64,000 bases of DNA from Laccaria trichodermophora (GCA_018417955.1 JACTVC010000035.1:124001-188000), one strand, 5' to 3'. Counted from the stretch's first letter, positions 48,200 to 61,355 are shown. Notes: generated from the letters alone by a model not told the origin. Numbers and translations are program-made.

Positions 48200-49920
48200 T
48201 TACCGTTCATCATGGCCATTTGCTGAAGAGCCGTGGTCATCCGTGTCCCCAGGCGATGATGGTACAGAATATTCGAAAGCAGGGAGAACTCCAACGCCTG
48301 CGCCATTCATAGTCCACGTATCGGTCGTCAAGCGCACTGGAATGACCTGTCGAAGATCACGAAATGATGATTTCTTTGGGTCGTGGGGATTGACAGTGAA
48401 TAGAATAAAGTCCTGTATGAGCGGTATTAATGCGACATCATATTGAAGATGGTTGCGTATCGAACAAACCTTCACGGTCAAGCCGGCTGCTCTAAACCCA
48501 GGTATCGTACCTTCCTTGATCGTAACTTCGCCAGTAAATGAGATCCACGTAGGGCCGTCCCCCTGAGGAACATCAGTGTGAGCCACACGATTTTTTTCGT
48601 GACGATGTAAGGTTGGAAACCACTGACCGCATGCCTAAATTTTCCTTCCCCAATGCAATCCACTCTCCAAATGTCAGTTTTGGCGCCAGATTTTAGGACA
48701 TTTCTAAGCAGCTGCTAAGAAATGCAAATTACTTTATGCTACACATAGTCACGTACCGCACATCGACCGTAGACTGTCTTGTCAATTCCAAGCGAGTCGC
48801 CTTGGGCTTTCCAACAACCGTAATAACGGGGCTGTAGGGAAGAAAATCGGCAAGTGACATTGCTGATGACTCCAAAGTCAGGTGAAATGGAATGGGCTGC
48901 CCAACACAAAAAATCCTCGACGCAGGCAAGTATAGTTTGGTTGTGATATTTTGACCCGAAGATTTCTTCGCAACCATGACAGACTCGTGCACTCTCCATT
49001 CGGGAGTTAAGATGAAGCCATTCTTGGTTGGAAATAGTTGAGTAGGTATGGGATATGCAGGCCGGGTTCGAGGGAGATATGTGAATGGGATCGTTACATT
49101 GCTACTGGAAAAGTGTGAGCATAAAATGAAACAATAAAATTAATTGACAGACCTAGCTCCAGATCCGATGTTAACGTTGAGTGCTTTAGATTTGATTCGG
49201 AGTGGGATTGCATTAGATTTAACTATGGTGGCGCTGACGGAATACTAGTATCGCCGCAAGTTTCAGTAGGAATTTGAGATTGAATATGGGACAACACCGA
49301 CGTCGATATTTGCAGTGAATCCTGGGAGGCCCTCGAGTTTGACGTCGAACGTCGGAGGAAGGGGCTAAGATCCTTTAGTCCTTATAATGACGTCATCAGA
49401 TAAGACGCACATAGGTTTTGTCTTCAAAGGTAAAGGTGCTCGGCAAGGTAAGAGCAAAAGGCATGGACGACGGGCACATAATATTGTTGTCGCCCCTAAA
49501 CCATACCTGTGCCGTATCCAAGCAAAGCCTCGCGAGGGCCGTACCTCCTTCTGCTATTTCCCTCAGCTTGAGCCGCCCTTCAATCTACAGTAAGACGGTC
49601 GTGAGAGATCAATTCCCCCTGAGGTTCGTCGTTCTGACCTTGACCTCGACACTCTGAATTCCATCTGTTTTTGAGAGTTCAATCGTGCCCTCGACAACAC
49701 CCCTCGATCCATAAATCGGCGAGTTAATTTTATCTTCTTGTGCACTCAATCGCAAGCGAGCATCCCCGTTTTTCGACTCCTTTACAAAACTACCAGATGG
49801 CCTAGGACGAAGGCGGTCGGCCAGGGCTAGCCTTCGTTCATAGTCGTGCGGCTCTGCAGAGTAAGAAGGGACGCGGTTGAGGGAAGGTGAGAGATATGAC
49901 GGAAGACTGTTGGTCGACAT
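48200..49920 (-). CDS. Arrestin-like domain protein
   Basis: This probably has an arrestin-type N-terminal fold, as in fungal adaptors that recruit ubiquitin ligases to membrane transporters, but the assignment is weak. It starts at 49920 (MSTNSLPSYLSPSLNRVPSY). The next part, INSPIYGSRGVVEGTIELSK and VEVKIEGRLKLREIAEGGTA, resembles beta-strands of an arrestin N domain. Later blocks are FDVKLEGLPGFTANI, YSVSATIVKSNAIPL, SNVTIPFTYLPRTRPAYPIP and FCVGQPIPFHLTLESS, then GDGPTWISFTGEVTIKEGTI and DFILFTVNPHDPKKS near the C-terminal end, which is Ser/Asp/His-rich. About seven introns. No PPxY motif was noticed, so an Rsp5-adaptor role is unproven. Similar proteins are annotated only as hypothetical in mushrooms as far as I recall. 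Confidence 0.75.
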
Positions 49921-50148
49921 TGGCGATCAGTGCAGAAAAGAACTCGGGAGCGATGACTCCTCCATGATATTCTGGGTTCGGATATAGAGACAGGTTGTTT
50001 ATGGAGCATGTGTGTGGTATGCCGTCATGGCAAGGAGAAGAAACCGGACGCCATATGGGATTTCTATGATGAGTCGGAAGCCGTTGTCGTGCTGGGTGTA
50101 AATTGCGCATGCGGTATCGCCTTGAGGTTGTCACCATCAAAGTAGCTG
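49921..50148. other. Promoter side of arrestin-like gene, no other feature
   Basis: This spacer lies between the arrestin-like start codon and the left flank of the MITE. Short shadow ORFs only. Confidence 0.3.
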
Positions 50149-50150
50149 TA

Positions 50151-50831
50151 CAGTCGCGGACAAACAAAGTCAACAAAAAATATCAAAGTTTACCAAATTC
50201 TTTGAAAATAGTCTTAATCGACGCGGATTGATGAGACGATTCCAACAATACCAATTTCATCAAATTTTATCGAGCCGTTCCCTCATAAACTTCCAAATAA
50301 GGTTTTTAGGCCCTCAAAATTTGGCAGGACCGTGAGAATTGATCTAAAAATCATGAAAAATAGTGCAATCGACTGCTTTTGATGAGAGGCAAATGATCCT
50401 GTAATATTGGAAGGTTCTGTCGAGCCGTTTTGGCTAAATAAATTCGAAAAGAATGACCTAAAATAGAAATTGATCGGTAATCAGGGCCCGCTCGGTGCCT
50501 TTCGGAGACCCTTAAGTCTTAGTTGAAGAGTGTTTACCAGAATTACAGTGGCCAAAGGCGCCGCTGCTGACACACAAATCATTTTCAGAAATTCAACTCC
50601 ATCGTGAGCCACTTTGAGGTAAATTTGGTCACCTAGGACCCTGAATTGGGGCTACATATTTCGAAAATTTTGACCAAAAATTTGGCGGAACACATCCGCT
50701 CGTGGGAAAAACTTCAAAGGTGTGTTTTTCGACGTATTTCGACGAGCTGATCAAGATTCTGAAAAAATATTGCCGAAATATTGGCTGGGGGCCGAGATAT
50801 CAAATTTGTTGTCTTTGTTTGTCCGCGACTG
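50151..50831. mobile_element. MITE with 27 bp inverted ends and TA target duplication (mariner/pogo type)
   Basis: The 681 bp element has terminal inverted repeats that begin CAGTCGCGGACAAACAAAG at both ends. Of the first 27 bases, 26 match between the left end and the reverse complement of the right end; the single difference is at position 20. It is flanked by TA on both sides (50149-50150 and 50832-50833), the target duplication of Tc1/mariner/pogo elements. It has no transposase ORF, so it is non-autonomous. The interior has two diverged copies of a unit of about 150 bp (AATCGAC at 50216 and 50367; CGAGCCGTT at 50271 and 50421). Confidence 0.85.
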
Positions 50832-51026
50832 TATCGAATTTCGAATCCCTGTCACGGTCCAAACCTTTAAAATTGACTCATGTAACATCCCTCGACATCG
50901 TTACTCAGATTCAACACTTTCGAAATTGGTTTGAATCTAAACAAGTTATTAGAAGTACAAGACTTGGTATGTAATTACAGCAAAGAGTGAATGAGAAGTT
51001 GATACATATATGATCCAATCATTGAA

Positions 51027-54000
51027 CTACGTTGGAGGCGGACGCCGGATTTGCACAGGTTTTGCGGCCGGTTGTTCAGGCTTCAAACGTTTGGCCAGGG
51101 AATCATCCCCAGATTGCGAGCCATCTTCACGAGGCCGTTTGCTCGCAGCACCCATGATGGACATGCCGCCTGCGGTGGACGCGGCGGCGGCGGCGGAAGC
51201 AGCAGGGGCAGCACCTGGCGAGGGTTTTACAGGTGCCACTCTTGTAGGTGCTCCAGCACGCCCTGCAGGCGGACCACCTCGGCCACGGGCTCCGCCTCTC
51301 ATCGGTACAGAAGGGGGTGCCCCTGGTGCACCAGGCGTTAAAGTCGGCCTCCTGGGTAGAGCTGTAGCATTGGTGGGGGTAGTTGCGACTTTCACAGGGG
51401 TCTGAGAAAGGGTTTGCGCTTGTGGCGTTGTCGAAACTGGTGTCGGTGGGGGTTTAACAGCAGTCTGGGACGTGCTGGCCTGAGGCGTTGCTGTTGCTAG
51501 GGTTGAAAGTAGAGGAGGAACTATGCCTGAGGCCTGCCACTCATGCATTTGGGCCTCGAGTTCTTTCACCCTTTTCTGCGCCTTCACAAGCTGTGAGTCT
51601 TTCAACTTGCCTTTGGCAGCTTGTTCCAATCGGCCGCGATCAACAGCAGACGCGATCTCTTCAGCATGGCGAGCTTGCAAGGCTTTCTCGTGCTCAGCAA
51701 TGGCTGCATCGATGATTGCCTTTTGATCGACATTTGTTGTCGCTGGTTTGTCTTTCAATGCTGCCTGGACCGCAGAGTCGACTGCTATTTGAAGATCGGC
51801 CTGGTACTTCGCCGAGAGCTCTTCCCGCAGGAGCCGCAGTTCTTCCGCATGCTGCCTTTGTAGATCAGCTGATGGTTGGGGGGTGGATGATTGGTTCTGG
51901 CTTTGCCATTCCAGCCTCGCCTTTTCAACAGCTTCGGAAACAACCCCCGCTTGCAATTCTGCAGCGCGTTCTTGATTAGTAGCCCTTGCCTTCGTCATAT
52001 CAGCAATACGTGACTGGAGCTTTTCCTAGACCGGGACATTTATGACCGGTGTGTTGCACGAATGCGAATGACGTACATTTGAGAAGCGAATATTTTTCAC
52101 ATCCTCGGCCGATTTTTGAGATTCTAATGTAGCAGTCTAGGGGGGACACCGTTGGGAAATTATAAAATAGGGAGCAACGATTTTATGACAGACCTTCAAA
52201 TTATGAAGAGCCTCATCACGGGTTTTGATCAGTTCAGCCTTTTCAGCCTCCCAAGAGCTGGGCGCTTCAGATGATGGCGCCGTGTTCCCTGATGGCTTGA
52301 TCCAAGATGCTTTCTCTGCAAGGAGTTTGTCTCTTTCTTCTTGCAAAGCCGTCTTGAAAATTAATAATAAAAAAAGATGTTGATAATGATAGTCCTGCAG
52401 CGAAGAATCTACTCACAATGACAGAAGTTTGGTCTAGATCACCAGATGCTGTCTCTGCTCTCACCGTCGACGAGGCGGCTTGCAATGAGCTATTCTGGCT
52501 CTCCAATTCAGCAACCTTCGCTTCGAGGACCTTTTTCTCCGCCGCAATTTGGGATACCTTGCCGTTGAGCTCGCCTAGTTTTTGTTTATAGCCTGCCGAG
52601 GTCTTCTGATAATTGTCTCTATGGTTGCGGAAATTGGTCTCGAGCGCTTCAACCTAAATGACATTGTCAATCATGCGATGTAACGGGATCTTCTACCTGA
52701 CGACGTACCCGTGCATTTTTTTGCGACAACAGAGCGTCTTTGTTTGAATCAGCTGTTTCAAGGTCCGTTTTTTGCTGTTGAAGATCTTTGATAGTCACAT
52801 TGAGGCTGGAGATCTCATCCTTCAAAGCTTGAACTTCCGCGGGGTCGATGCGATCATACTTCAATGTAACCATTTGAGCAGGAGCGGGGAACAAACATGA
52901 AATGCAGACCTTGGAAAGAAGTTGTGTATTCCGCTCTTGCCAACTGCGACTCTCTTGTTCTAACCTTTGCACTTGTGCTATACTCGCCTGTAACTCTGCT
53001 TGAGCATTGCGTGCTTGTTCCTTGACGGGATCGAGCTCCGCGGAAGCCTTTTTCAGCTTCGCCTCAAGGTCGCGGGATTTCTTTTGGTATATCTCGCAGT
53101 CTGCACGTAGAGTTGCGTTACTTTCACGGAGAATATTCATTTGATTGATTCGTTCAACGAGCTCAGCGTGCTGTGACGCGGACGCTGCGTTTTCGAGAGC
53201 CTTTTCCCGTTCCTAGAGAACGAAGATCAGGGATTAAGATTGTCGAGCGAGTTGGAGATTTGTCACCTCAGAGATGGTGGTTCGAGCCTCTTGCAGGGAT
53301 TGTGAGAGGTGCTCAATTTGGGTCTTCAGACGGGCATTCTCTTGTTTGCTAAGTTCCAGTTGGAGGTCGACGATTTCCTTCTCTTTCCGCAGATAAGAAA
53401 CGACAGAGCGGAGTTCAGTCAATTTCGCAGCTTCGTTATCGGCGGAATCGCCTTCTGTTGACACGGAAGACGAATCTGCAGCCTGTCTTATGCGAGCAGC
53501 CTGTGAACTGACGGACTCAAGATGTTGGTGAAGTATCGAATTTTGCGTGGAGAGATCCTGACAGCTGTTCATTTAAGATTGAGTCAGGTCTGCGATGTTG
53601 TTAAATAATTAGTCGTTACCGCGCATTCAAATCAGAGATTTCCTTGTCGAGAGCATCCTTCTGCTGATTCCAGCTGGTTTCAGATGTTGCCAGTTTTGCC
53701 TGGGAGGTCTCGCTGGTAGCCAAACTGTCCCGGGCTTGGGTTTGAGCAGTATTCAGCTGACGTTTGAGAGTTTCGATAGCCTTAATAGATTCAGCGTGGA
53801 CGACAACCTCATGGGAATATCTTTCTTCAGCAGCCTGAGAAGCAAGTTAAATCATGTTTTCATCGATTGGGCGAGCAACTCGACTCACTTTAGCTCGTTC
53901 TTCTAATTGCCGCACTTCCTGTTCCCTTGAGGAACGGTCATTTTCAGAATGCTTCTCGGAGGTGGTCATGTCTACGATTGCGTCCTCCAGAGTCTTCTTA

Positions 54001-57000
54001 TCGTTCATCCAGGCTACACGTTCTGCCTCGATGGTCTTCTGAAGTTCGTTATGCTGCGTCTTAAGGAGTGCCAATTCTTCGTTTGCCGCGCGGAACTTCT
54101 CCTCAAGGGCCTTGTAGTCGGACTGGGAACATGTTAGCAACCTTCCAGGGGTAAATGGGAATTCTTCACCTCATGACGTGCAAACTGAGCTTCCGTCGAT
54201 TCCTTGTACTGATCAAAGGTAGCGTTGAGATTCGCAAGAGCTGCCTCGCTTGCTTGACTGATTTCTTGGAACTGCTGCACATGGCTTCTTGCTGTGGCGA
54301 GATCAACCTCCGTTACCTTGAGGGTGGATCTAGCGGCGTCCGTCAGCTTAGCAGTGATGACCAAAAAAACAAATGATACAAACCGGAGCTCTGCTACTTC
54401 TGCCTCAAGTTGTTGTTCGCGACTGAGGGCATGATCAGGACTTTGAATGGGTCCGCTGGCTGTAGTTGTTCGACGTTCGTAAACGGCAAGCTTTTCCTCG
54501 TTTCCTTGAAGTCGCTTGTTGAGTTCCTCAACCCGCTGTTCAAGATGTTTCTTGCTGGTTTCGGCACCGACCAAAGCTTCACGAGTTTTAGAAACTTCTG
54601 AGACCTGAGAAAGGAATAAGGAGACTGTATATCAGCCACATTTGGGGGAACCTACCATCTTGTCCAAGCGGTTCTGAAGTTCCTTCGCTTCAATATCTTT
54701 CTGTAAGGACAGTTGCCGGACGGCGTCGCGTTCCTGCGAAAGTTGTGTACGCAAATCTTGCCTGGGCGCGGGTTCAGCGATAAGAGCTCCGAAGATTGTC
54801 CTGAAATGCTTACGTTTGGCCTTCAAGCATTTGGAGCTGGTTTTCGAGACGTCGACGGTCGTTTTCTCCGGATCGTTCGAGGTCGTTATGCATTTTTTGG
54901 ACATTACCCATGAGATCAGAAAGGTGAGATCGCTCCATCGCAAGCGTCCTATTCTCCTCCACGAGACGCCCCTGTACACTCTGTATCGTTTAAGGAGATC
55001 AGCAGGCCAGTCCTCCCACATCAGAAATTGGCGAACCTCCCAAATCTTTTTCTCTGCTCGAAGATTGGCACACTCGTTCCGCAACTGTTCGACACGTCCG
55101 TTGGATATCTGAAGGTCCTCTGTCACACGGCTGCATTCGACGTCAACACGAGTCCATTGATCGAAGAGTTGTTGATTCCGCTTGGTGAGATCATCCAGTT
55201 CGCGGCCATGTAGCTGGAATTGTTCTTGATGCATTTGGTGACGGTCTTGCGTTAAAATATCAAAATTATTATTCAGGAAAACCAATACGAATGATTGGAC
55301 TTACCAGAGAGATACTCAATTTTCGCGTTGGCTTTGGCAAGTGCGGCCCCTAATTGGCTCACCTCTCGCTGCGCCACAACGAGATCTTCCCGTAGCCGAC
55401 CTGCGTCAACTCCCATCTCCATCCTGTATGCGTCAAACTGACCCTGCACTTCAGCGAGTTCTTTGGCGATATCGCTTTGAATAGCGGGTCCATTGCCGAT
55501 ACCGTTTGCGACAACGTGCTCTGCGGAACCACCAGCCTTCTCTGCTCTCGCAACCATACCCCTCAGAGTATCCCTCTCCTTCATGTAGGCCTGTATCACG
55601 CTTTCGCTGCTCTTCTTCTGTCTCTCCAGTTGTGCAGCAAGTTCCTGCATTGCCTCATGAGCTTCACGGACAGCCTCGCCTTGCTCCCTCTCCATCGCTT
55701 CCCTGTAGTCCCTTTCCTCACTCTCCATCTTCGCGCCCAACTCCCTAACGATCCTGAGGAGTTTTTGGTTTTGTTCCTGGATTCCAGTAATAGACTTGAA
55801 TGCGACAAGATTATGAGTGATGAGTGAGGAGATGTCCTCTGCAGGTACGGCAGCCACATTTTCAAGCTCGTCATCTGGCGGTATTGTGGGGTCGTTGCGT
55901 CGAGTAATTTCGCGAAGGAGAGATTGCACTTGACGTCCCAAGTCTCCGAGCTGTTTCTGGAGCAAGTCATTTTCGGAGGTAGACTTCGACAACTTCTGGG
56001 CATTCTCTTGCGCTGCGTTCGCCTGCGCGTCCCGTTCTGCCAGAGCTTGGGATAGCTGGGAAGCAAGTTGGGAAGCTTCGGATTGAAGTCGTTCGTACTC
56101 GGCGCGTTGCTGAGATAAGATTGGAGCCTGTGACGCCCTTGTGAATTTAACAACTTAGACGGAAAAAAAAAACCATCAACGCACCCGCTCTTCGATTTGA
56201 GCAAGAACGGCTGAAAGAGTGCGATCCATGTGATCATATTCTGCGGTTTTCTTAGCGTAGTCTTCCTGAAGCCGCACATACTCGGCATAAACTTCAGTGA
56301 AGGTCTTTCCAGTCCGTTGAGCTTTGCTGGCCATTGCCACAGTGGGGCTAAGACCCATCATACCGTCGGCTATGGAATCGGATGGCCCAGGGGTCCTCAT
56401 GGGCGTTCCAGGTATAGGAAACTCGCCACGTCCCATCCGTTGCATAAGATTCTCCAATTGCTCAACTCTGGCCTCCGCCTGATCTCGTCTCTTCGCCTCA
56501 CGCTCTACATCCGCCCTCAGCGCAGCTTCCCTTTGTTCAGCCCGCTCTCCCACACTGGCCCATTCACGCTCAATACCCTCCACAATTTCCTTCGCTTGCT
56601 TCTCCCTCTCTTCCATCATGCCTACAAGACGCCTAAGACCACTTGCTTCAGTCGAATACTTCGCTTCTTGTTCAGCAAGCTGTCCAGTTAAGCCTTGTAC
56701 CTTTGCTAATGCCTGCGTTAGTTGATGCGTTTGCGCAGTGTGAGCCGATTGTAATGCTTTCAGCGATGATTGGGTGGAAGCGTGGGTTTGAGTAAGAGAA
56801 TCAAAGGATGACTGAAGATTGGCCATTTCCACGTGGTTGGTCCTGCGGTATTTGGCAAAGTCTTCAGTCTTCGCTAGGAGCTCAACATTCGTACGGTTAG
56901 CTTCTGCTTGCGAGAGTTCGAGTTGTTGAGTAAGGGAATCGAGTTTGAACTAAGAACATTGTGAGAGGGGTGATGGCCAAAAGTTAGTCAAGACGGAACC

Positions 57001-57760
57001 TTGGTGGATGTCTCAGTGGATCGTAACTCCCGAACTTGAGCCTCTAAAGCCTGGTGTTCTTGACGAGCCTCCTTGAGGTTTGAGCGAAGAGTTTGTATCT
57101 CCTCTGAGAAGTTGTAAGAAACGGGACAGAGAAATAGAAACCATAACTTACCTTCTCGTTGTGCAGTCTCTTGCTTCAAGCGGCTGATGACTCCAACCAA
57201 GTCGCGCTTCTCGCGCTCCGTGTCGTCCACTCTATGTTTTAGATTCTCGACTTCTTCGGACGATGAAGACTTGGACGTCGATAACTCAGTTACCTGAACT
57301 TGTAAAGAATTCTTGGCTTCCACTGGTCCCAGTAATTTAGTACGAGAAAGGGAGTCAGGAAACGGCACAAACATAGCTGGTCGCGTTCCAGTTTAATCTG
57401 CCTCATTTCGTCGTTCGCAGCCTCCAAAGAAGCCTCGAACTCCTTTGAAACACTCTCCTTATCCTGAAGGGCTTGGTCGAGTTCAATATCCTTCCTCTCA
57501 ACTTCGGCACGTGCATCGTCGAGCTCTCTTTGCGTGTTGTCGAGGTCGGTATGCTGAGCAAGAAGTAGACGGTAAAACGAAATAATGGCATCTTGGGAAG
57601 GGGAAGTGATATCGACATTAGGAAAGAGTTGCGACAGGACCTCCTGGTCAACGTCGTCTGGAAGGGATACCGAGAAGTGGTGTGCATCATCGTGGGATGG
57701 CCCAGCCTCATCATCGTGGTCCACCGTCGCAGCCTTCGACTTCCTCCTAGTCTTCATCAT
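51027..57760 (-). CDS. Nucleoporin TPR/MLP1 homologue (nuclear basket coiled-coil protein)
   Basis: TPR (Mlp1/Mlp2 in yeast) forms the nuclear basket filaments of the pore complex and takes part in mRNA export quality control and spindle checkpoint. Translation starts at 57760 with a basic nuclear-signal-like N-terminus (MMKTRRKSKAATVDHDDEAG). Almost everything to about 51400 is heptad-rich coiled coil in more than 15 exons. Near 51990-51030 the coil ends and a low-complexity C-terminal tail follows: TP-rich blocks, RGGARGRGGPP, Ala-rich runs, then KRPREDGSQSGDD and the end KPVQIRRPPPT. The length (about 1950-2000 residues) and the coil-plus-disordered-tail plan fit TPR/Mlp1. No globular domain was seen. 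Individual exon borders are not all resolved. Confidence 0.85.
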
Positions 57761-58023
57761 GGGAAACAGTAGTCGCCAAGGGGTTCGAGCTGGCCGGGGC
57801 GAACAGCAAGCTCAAAGAATTTGAATGAAAGCACAGCTAGGCAGGTGACAATGAAACACGCGTCCACGTGCCTGATTATGTAATGAAGCATTATCTTGAA
57901 CCTTAATTTTCAGATCCAACCTTGTCAACACAACTTTTGGGTCAGTGAAAGCAGTCGATAATAAAGCAAAGGTCCATTAACCAACACCTTCTAGTCACCT
58001 TCTGACTCATTCACGCATTCAAA
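57761..58023. promoter_or_regulatory. Divergent promoter TPR/MLP1 and RPS20
   Basis: A 263 bp gap lies between divergent start codons; it should hold both promoters. No individual element was identified with confidence. Confidence 0.35.
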
Positions 58024-58562
58024 ATGAGTTACGTCGCCAAAGGAGAAAAAGAATACGATGCTACTGGTGCACCCGTACCAGGAGCCAAAATCCACAAAAT
58101 CAGGATTACCCTCACAAGCAGCAACGTCAAGAACTTGGAGAAGTGTCAGTAGCATTTCTTTCTGTCTAAATCTTTACTCATGCACCCACCAGTCTCCACT
58201 GACTTGATCAACCGTGCAAAGGACAAGCAGCTCCGTGTCAAAGGACCCGTTCGTCTTCCCACCAAGGTTCTCAAAATCACCACCCGTAAAACTGTTAGTT
58301 CTCTTTCGCATACATACACTACCTTGCTAACGCTTTTTTTTTACAATCCAGCCTTGTGGTGAAGGTTCTAAGACCTGGGATCGTTACGAACTCAAGGTTC
58401 ACAAGCGCCTCATCGACTTGCACTCTTCCAGTGAAATTGTGAAGCAAATTGTGCGTTTTTTTATTCATTCAAAAAAAAATAGCTTCCAGCGACTCAACAT
58501 TGGGACAGACGAGCATCAGTTTGGAGCCTGGTGTCGAGGTCGAAGTCACTATTTCTGCATGA
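58024..58562 (+). CDS. RPS20: 40S ribosomal protein S20 (uS10)
   Basis: This is the small-subunit ribosomal protein uS10 of the 40S head. Four exons (58024-58144, 58193-58293, 58352-58450, 58509-58562) join in phase: [107 protein letters not shown] and [17 protein letters not shown]. This is a complete protein of about 124 residues with all the conserved blocks. Introns are 48-58 nt. Confidence 0.97.
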
Positions 58563-58823
58563 AGTGTGTACATCACGACTGTAGCATAATGACACTTCCC
58601 GTTTGATGCCACCATTCCAATGTCCTGCTTCGTGATATGTCCATATTCCGCCCACATCGATAGAAGGCAATAAATGTGCCCTGCGTTTTACTGCCACCGT
58701 AAGATTACTATGGTAATAAATGAGATTTTTCGGAGACGGGACCGACATCATGCATCATTGTGAGAACGTCGACTGTATTTAGTCCTGAACACCTCTTCGA
58801 CTGTCGAAGTCTTGTAATCACAG

Positions 58824-59143
58824 ATGGGGAAAAGTGCGAAACTTCATAAGAGAGTGGTAAGATAGCAGACTGTCGCCTCTACTTTTGAAAGCCAATCTCA
58901 TTCCTCCACGCACAGAAAAAAACAGCATCCTCTTCGAGAGGAGGTACCGCTCCAGCATCAACATCAACTCAAGGTCATGCTCAAACCGCGAAGAAACGAG
59001 CAACCTTGAAAGAGAAAGGAAAGCGTCCAAATCAGCGTCAGGATGGTCCTGTGCTGGGTGGCGCAGACTATGTTTCCCTCATGATGGGTGGGAGGAGGAA
59101 AGCAACTGAGGAAGCACGAAAACTACCCCAGAACACATCGTAA
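58824..59143 (+). CDS. Small basic conserved-looking protein (86 aa), unknown
   Basis: I do not recognise a named family. Two exons (58824-58856 and 58916-59143) encode 86 residues starting MGKSAKLHKRVKKTASSSRG. The middle is Ser/Thr/Ala-rich and the second half reads KKRATLKEKGKRPNQRQDGP then VLGGADYVSLMMGGRRKATE. The basic, lysine-rich N-terminus with an MGKSAKLHKR start resembles nucleolar or ribosome-associated small proteins. The intron (59 nt, GTAAGA to CACAG) and the intact frame support a real gene. It lies 261 bp downstream of RPS20, same strand. Confidence 0.75.
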
Positions 59144-59412
59144 AACGGGAAATTTCACCTGCGTCGTCGTGAGTTCCCACTCGAGATTTAGTCCGACATG
59201 ACTGTCTAAAACACTAGAAAGGTGATCCAAATTCTTGTGCTCGACATCCCCTCTACTCATGATGGGGAACTACGTCCACGAACGATGTTTGATATGCATA
59301 CCCGTGGATTGAACTTGTCCGTCTACTTTTACAGTGATCCTCTCATTGCGGAACAGATAATTCACTGTACCAAGCATGCTATTGCATTAGGTCATCATAA
59401 ATACAACACTCA
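59144..59412. other. Convergent spacer, no gene seen
   Basis: Between the small basic gene and the stop of the minus-strand membrane protein. A 78-codon ORF (59222-59458) lacks motifs and overlaps that gene, so it is not called. Confidence 0.35.
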
Positions 59413-60988
59413 TCAGCGTCTATTATCTCGCAAGTCCCGATTCCAGTCCGAACTATAGTTACTAATGATTGAAGCCCTTTCCGGAAAGGCAGGGGGTACT
59501 GCCGGCAGTGGTCTCATGCGAGACGAAATGGGAGTAAAATACTGAGATTGGGACTGAGAGACGGGGCCTTCGTTGATGAAAGGATTGTCGGAGAACGAAG
59601 AAAAATCCCGAGACGCGGTGAGGTCCATCGGAACGTCAGATGGAACACCCAAATGTCGATGGCTGATATTGGAAGCTGGTTCGAGCGGAACGAGATCTGA
59701 CACTTGCCGTATGGGATTGTCTGATTGATAGGTAGCAAGGTTCAGCAACCCTTCAATGTCAAGGGAATGCAACGATCCGCGTTCTCCGAGCTGGCGTTCT
59801 CCTTCATGACGATTCAAAGGGGGATGGTCCTTCGCTGAGAGACGCTGATCTTCGGGTATGTCTTGACTCCAAGAAGCCAAGCTACCTCTGTGATGTGTTG
59901 GGTTGGTAGGGGATAGAAAGTCGTCTTTAGTGTAGATAGGATTGCTGACGACCCCACTTCGGGATAAGTTCTCAGTGAAAGAAGGTGGTGGGCGTAATAT
60001 CCTTTCGTCCTTCGCCGTTGTTGTCAAACGGGATGGGTCGAAATCGATAGACTTTCGATGTCGACGCTTCCGCTCGCGCAGGATGAAAATGATCATGCCG
60101 ACGACAATCAGAACCACAGCGCCTCCGCCTACAGAACCCCCAATAATAACAGCTCTGTGCAGCAGGGTAAGGCCTGTCTGGAAAATGTGAAGAAAATTTA
60201 TCTCACTTAGACGTCATGGGTGAAGAAACAGCACTTTCTGAGGTAACAGATGTGGTAGTTTTGTTAGACTTCATACAGCTCGTGGGACTGGAAGCATCTC
60301 CGAGAACTAGAAGAAGTTGAGAGCTAACGACATGCGCAGAATATGAAGACTTACTCGTCAACAAGGGCGTAGTCTCGTGGACATCAGCCCCATCGTCAAG
60401 AAGAAACAAGACTGATTTTCCACGACCGAACTTGACAAGGTACTTCGCTATGCCTTGCACAGGATCGTCCGAGGTTTGGTTCAGCTCGGACGAAGACCCA
60501 GTTGGATTGTAAAATCGAACCGTTGGGGAACGGGCAACAGCGGACGCATTGTATCTGATAACCATTTCTTCGCATTGTGATACGGTCGTAGCATTCAAGC
60601 TGAACTTTCTGCGGGAAGGACTGGGTATACACGAGGAATTGCCGGTGGGCGAAGGAAGCACCCTGAGGATATCAGACACCTTTAGAAGATTCTCGCCTGA
60701 ATCATCGTTGATAGATGTTAGAAAGTTGGAACCAGCTGGAATGGGCAGAAAAGACAAGTCAATGCCTTGGGAGAGATCGGGGTTTGTGATGGGAACGAGG
60801 ATAGCTGTGGAGTTGAAAGGGAGTATCGACAGCGTCGCAGGTGGCAAAGGGGTGAGATCACCGCTGCCCGAAAAGTTAATAGTGAATGGCTCGCATTGCT
60901 GAGCCTGTGCAGTGGAGTTGAACTTGAGAGTTGCGGAGACGATCTGCGTGCCAAAGAGGGATATAATTAGTGAGGCGTGGATAAACAT
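59413..60988 (-). CDS. Signal-peptide single-pass membrane protein
   Basis: Not assignable to a named family; similar plans are common in Agaricomycetes. The start at 60988 gives a signal peptide (MFIHASLIISLFGTQIVSAT) that precedes an Asn/Ser/Thr-rich ectodomain with several N-glycosylation sequons. It contains FNSTAQAQQCEPFTINFSGS and, in a second similar block, FSLNATTVSQCEEMVIRYN, so the ectodomain may hold two related beta-sandwich modules. A Ser/Thr-rich stalk follows, then one transmembrane helix (VGGGAVVLIVVGMIIFIL) and a basic stop-transfer (RERKRRHRK). The cytoplasmic tail of about 220 residues is Ser/Pro-rich and disordered, ending at 59413. This could be a surface sensor. Three exons are likely. 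Confidence 0.82.
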
Positions 60989-61355
60989 TTCCAAGAGGGA
61001 GAGAGAGAAATATAAAATAGGTGCAGACCAAGCTGCACAAAGCTGGCGAGCCAGGCGCAGAGTGAAGGCGAAGAAGGGATAAGGAACGAAAAGAGAAAGA
61101 AAGATACGAATAGGGCTTACGTCTTGGTGATATAGAGCCCTGTGAAATCTTGGTTTGACTGAATTAAGCTGAATGGATGAACTGAACAGTCAGAGAACGA
61201 ATTTGAGAGATCATCGACATCGAGATCATTCTGAGCTTGTTCTGAGCGATGGTATCAATTTGGTAGTCATCTTGGTAACCGGAAACCACGGTCCGGGACA
61301 TGGTTCAATTTGTTATCGACATGAGCCACGTGACCGACCAATCTCTCCTCTCACC
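60989..61355. promoter_or_regulatory. Divergent promoter region, membrane protein and BCKDHA
   Basis: These 367 bp separate two divergent genes. A purine-rich stretch (GAGAGAGAGAAATA near 61000) lies close to the membrane-protein start. No further element identified. Confidence 0.35.

Noticed and set aside
48051..48446. 131-codon plus-strand ORF
   Set aside because: Antisense to the arrestin-like gene exons; no start context or motifs.
59222..59458. 78-codon plus-strand ORF
   Set aside because: Overlaps the end of the minus-strand membrane-protein gene and has no motifs or splice support.
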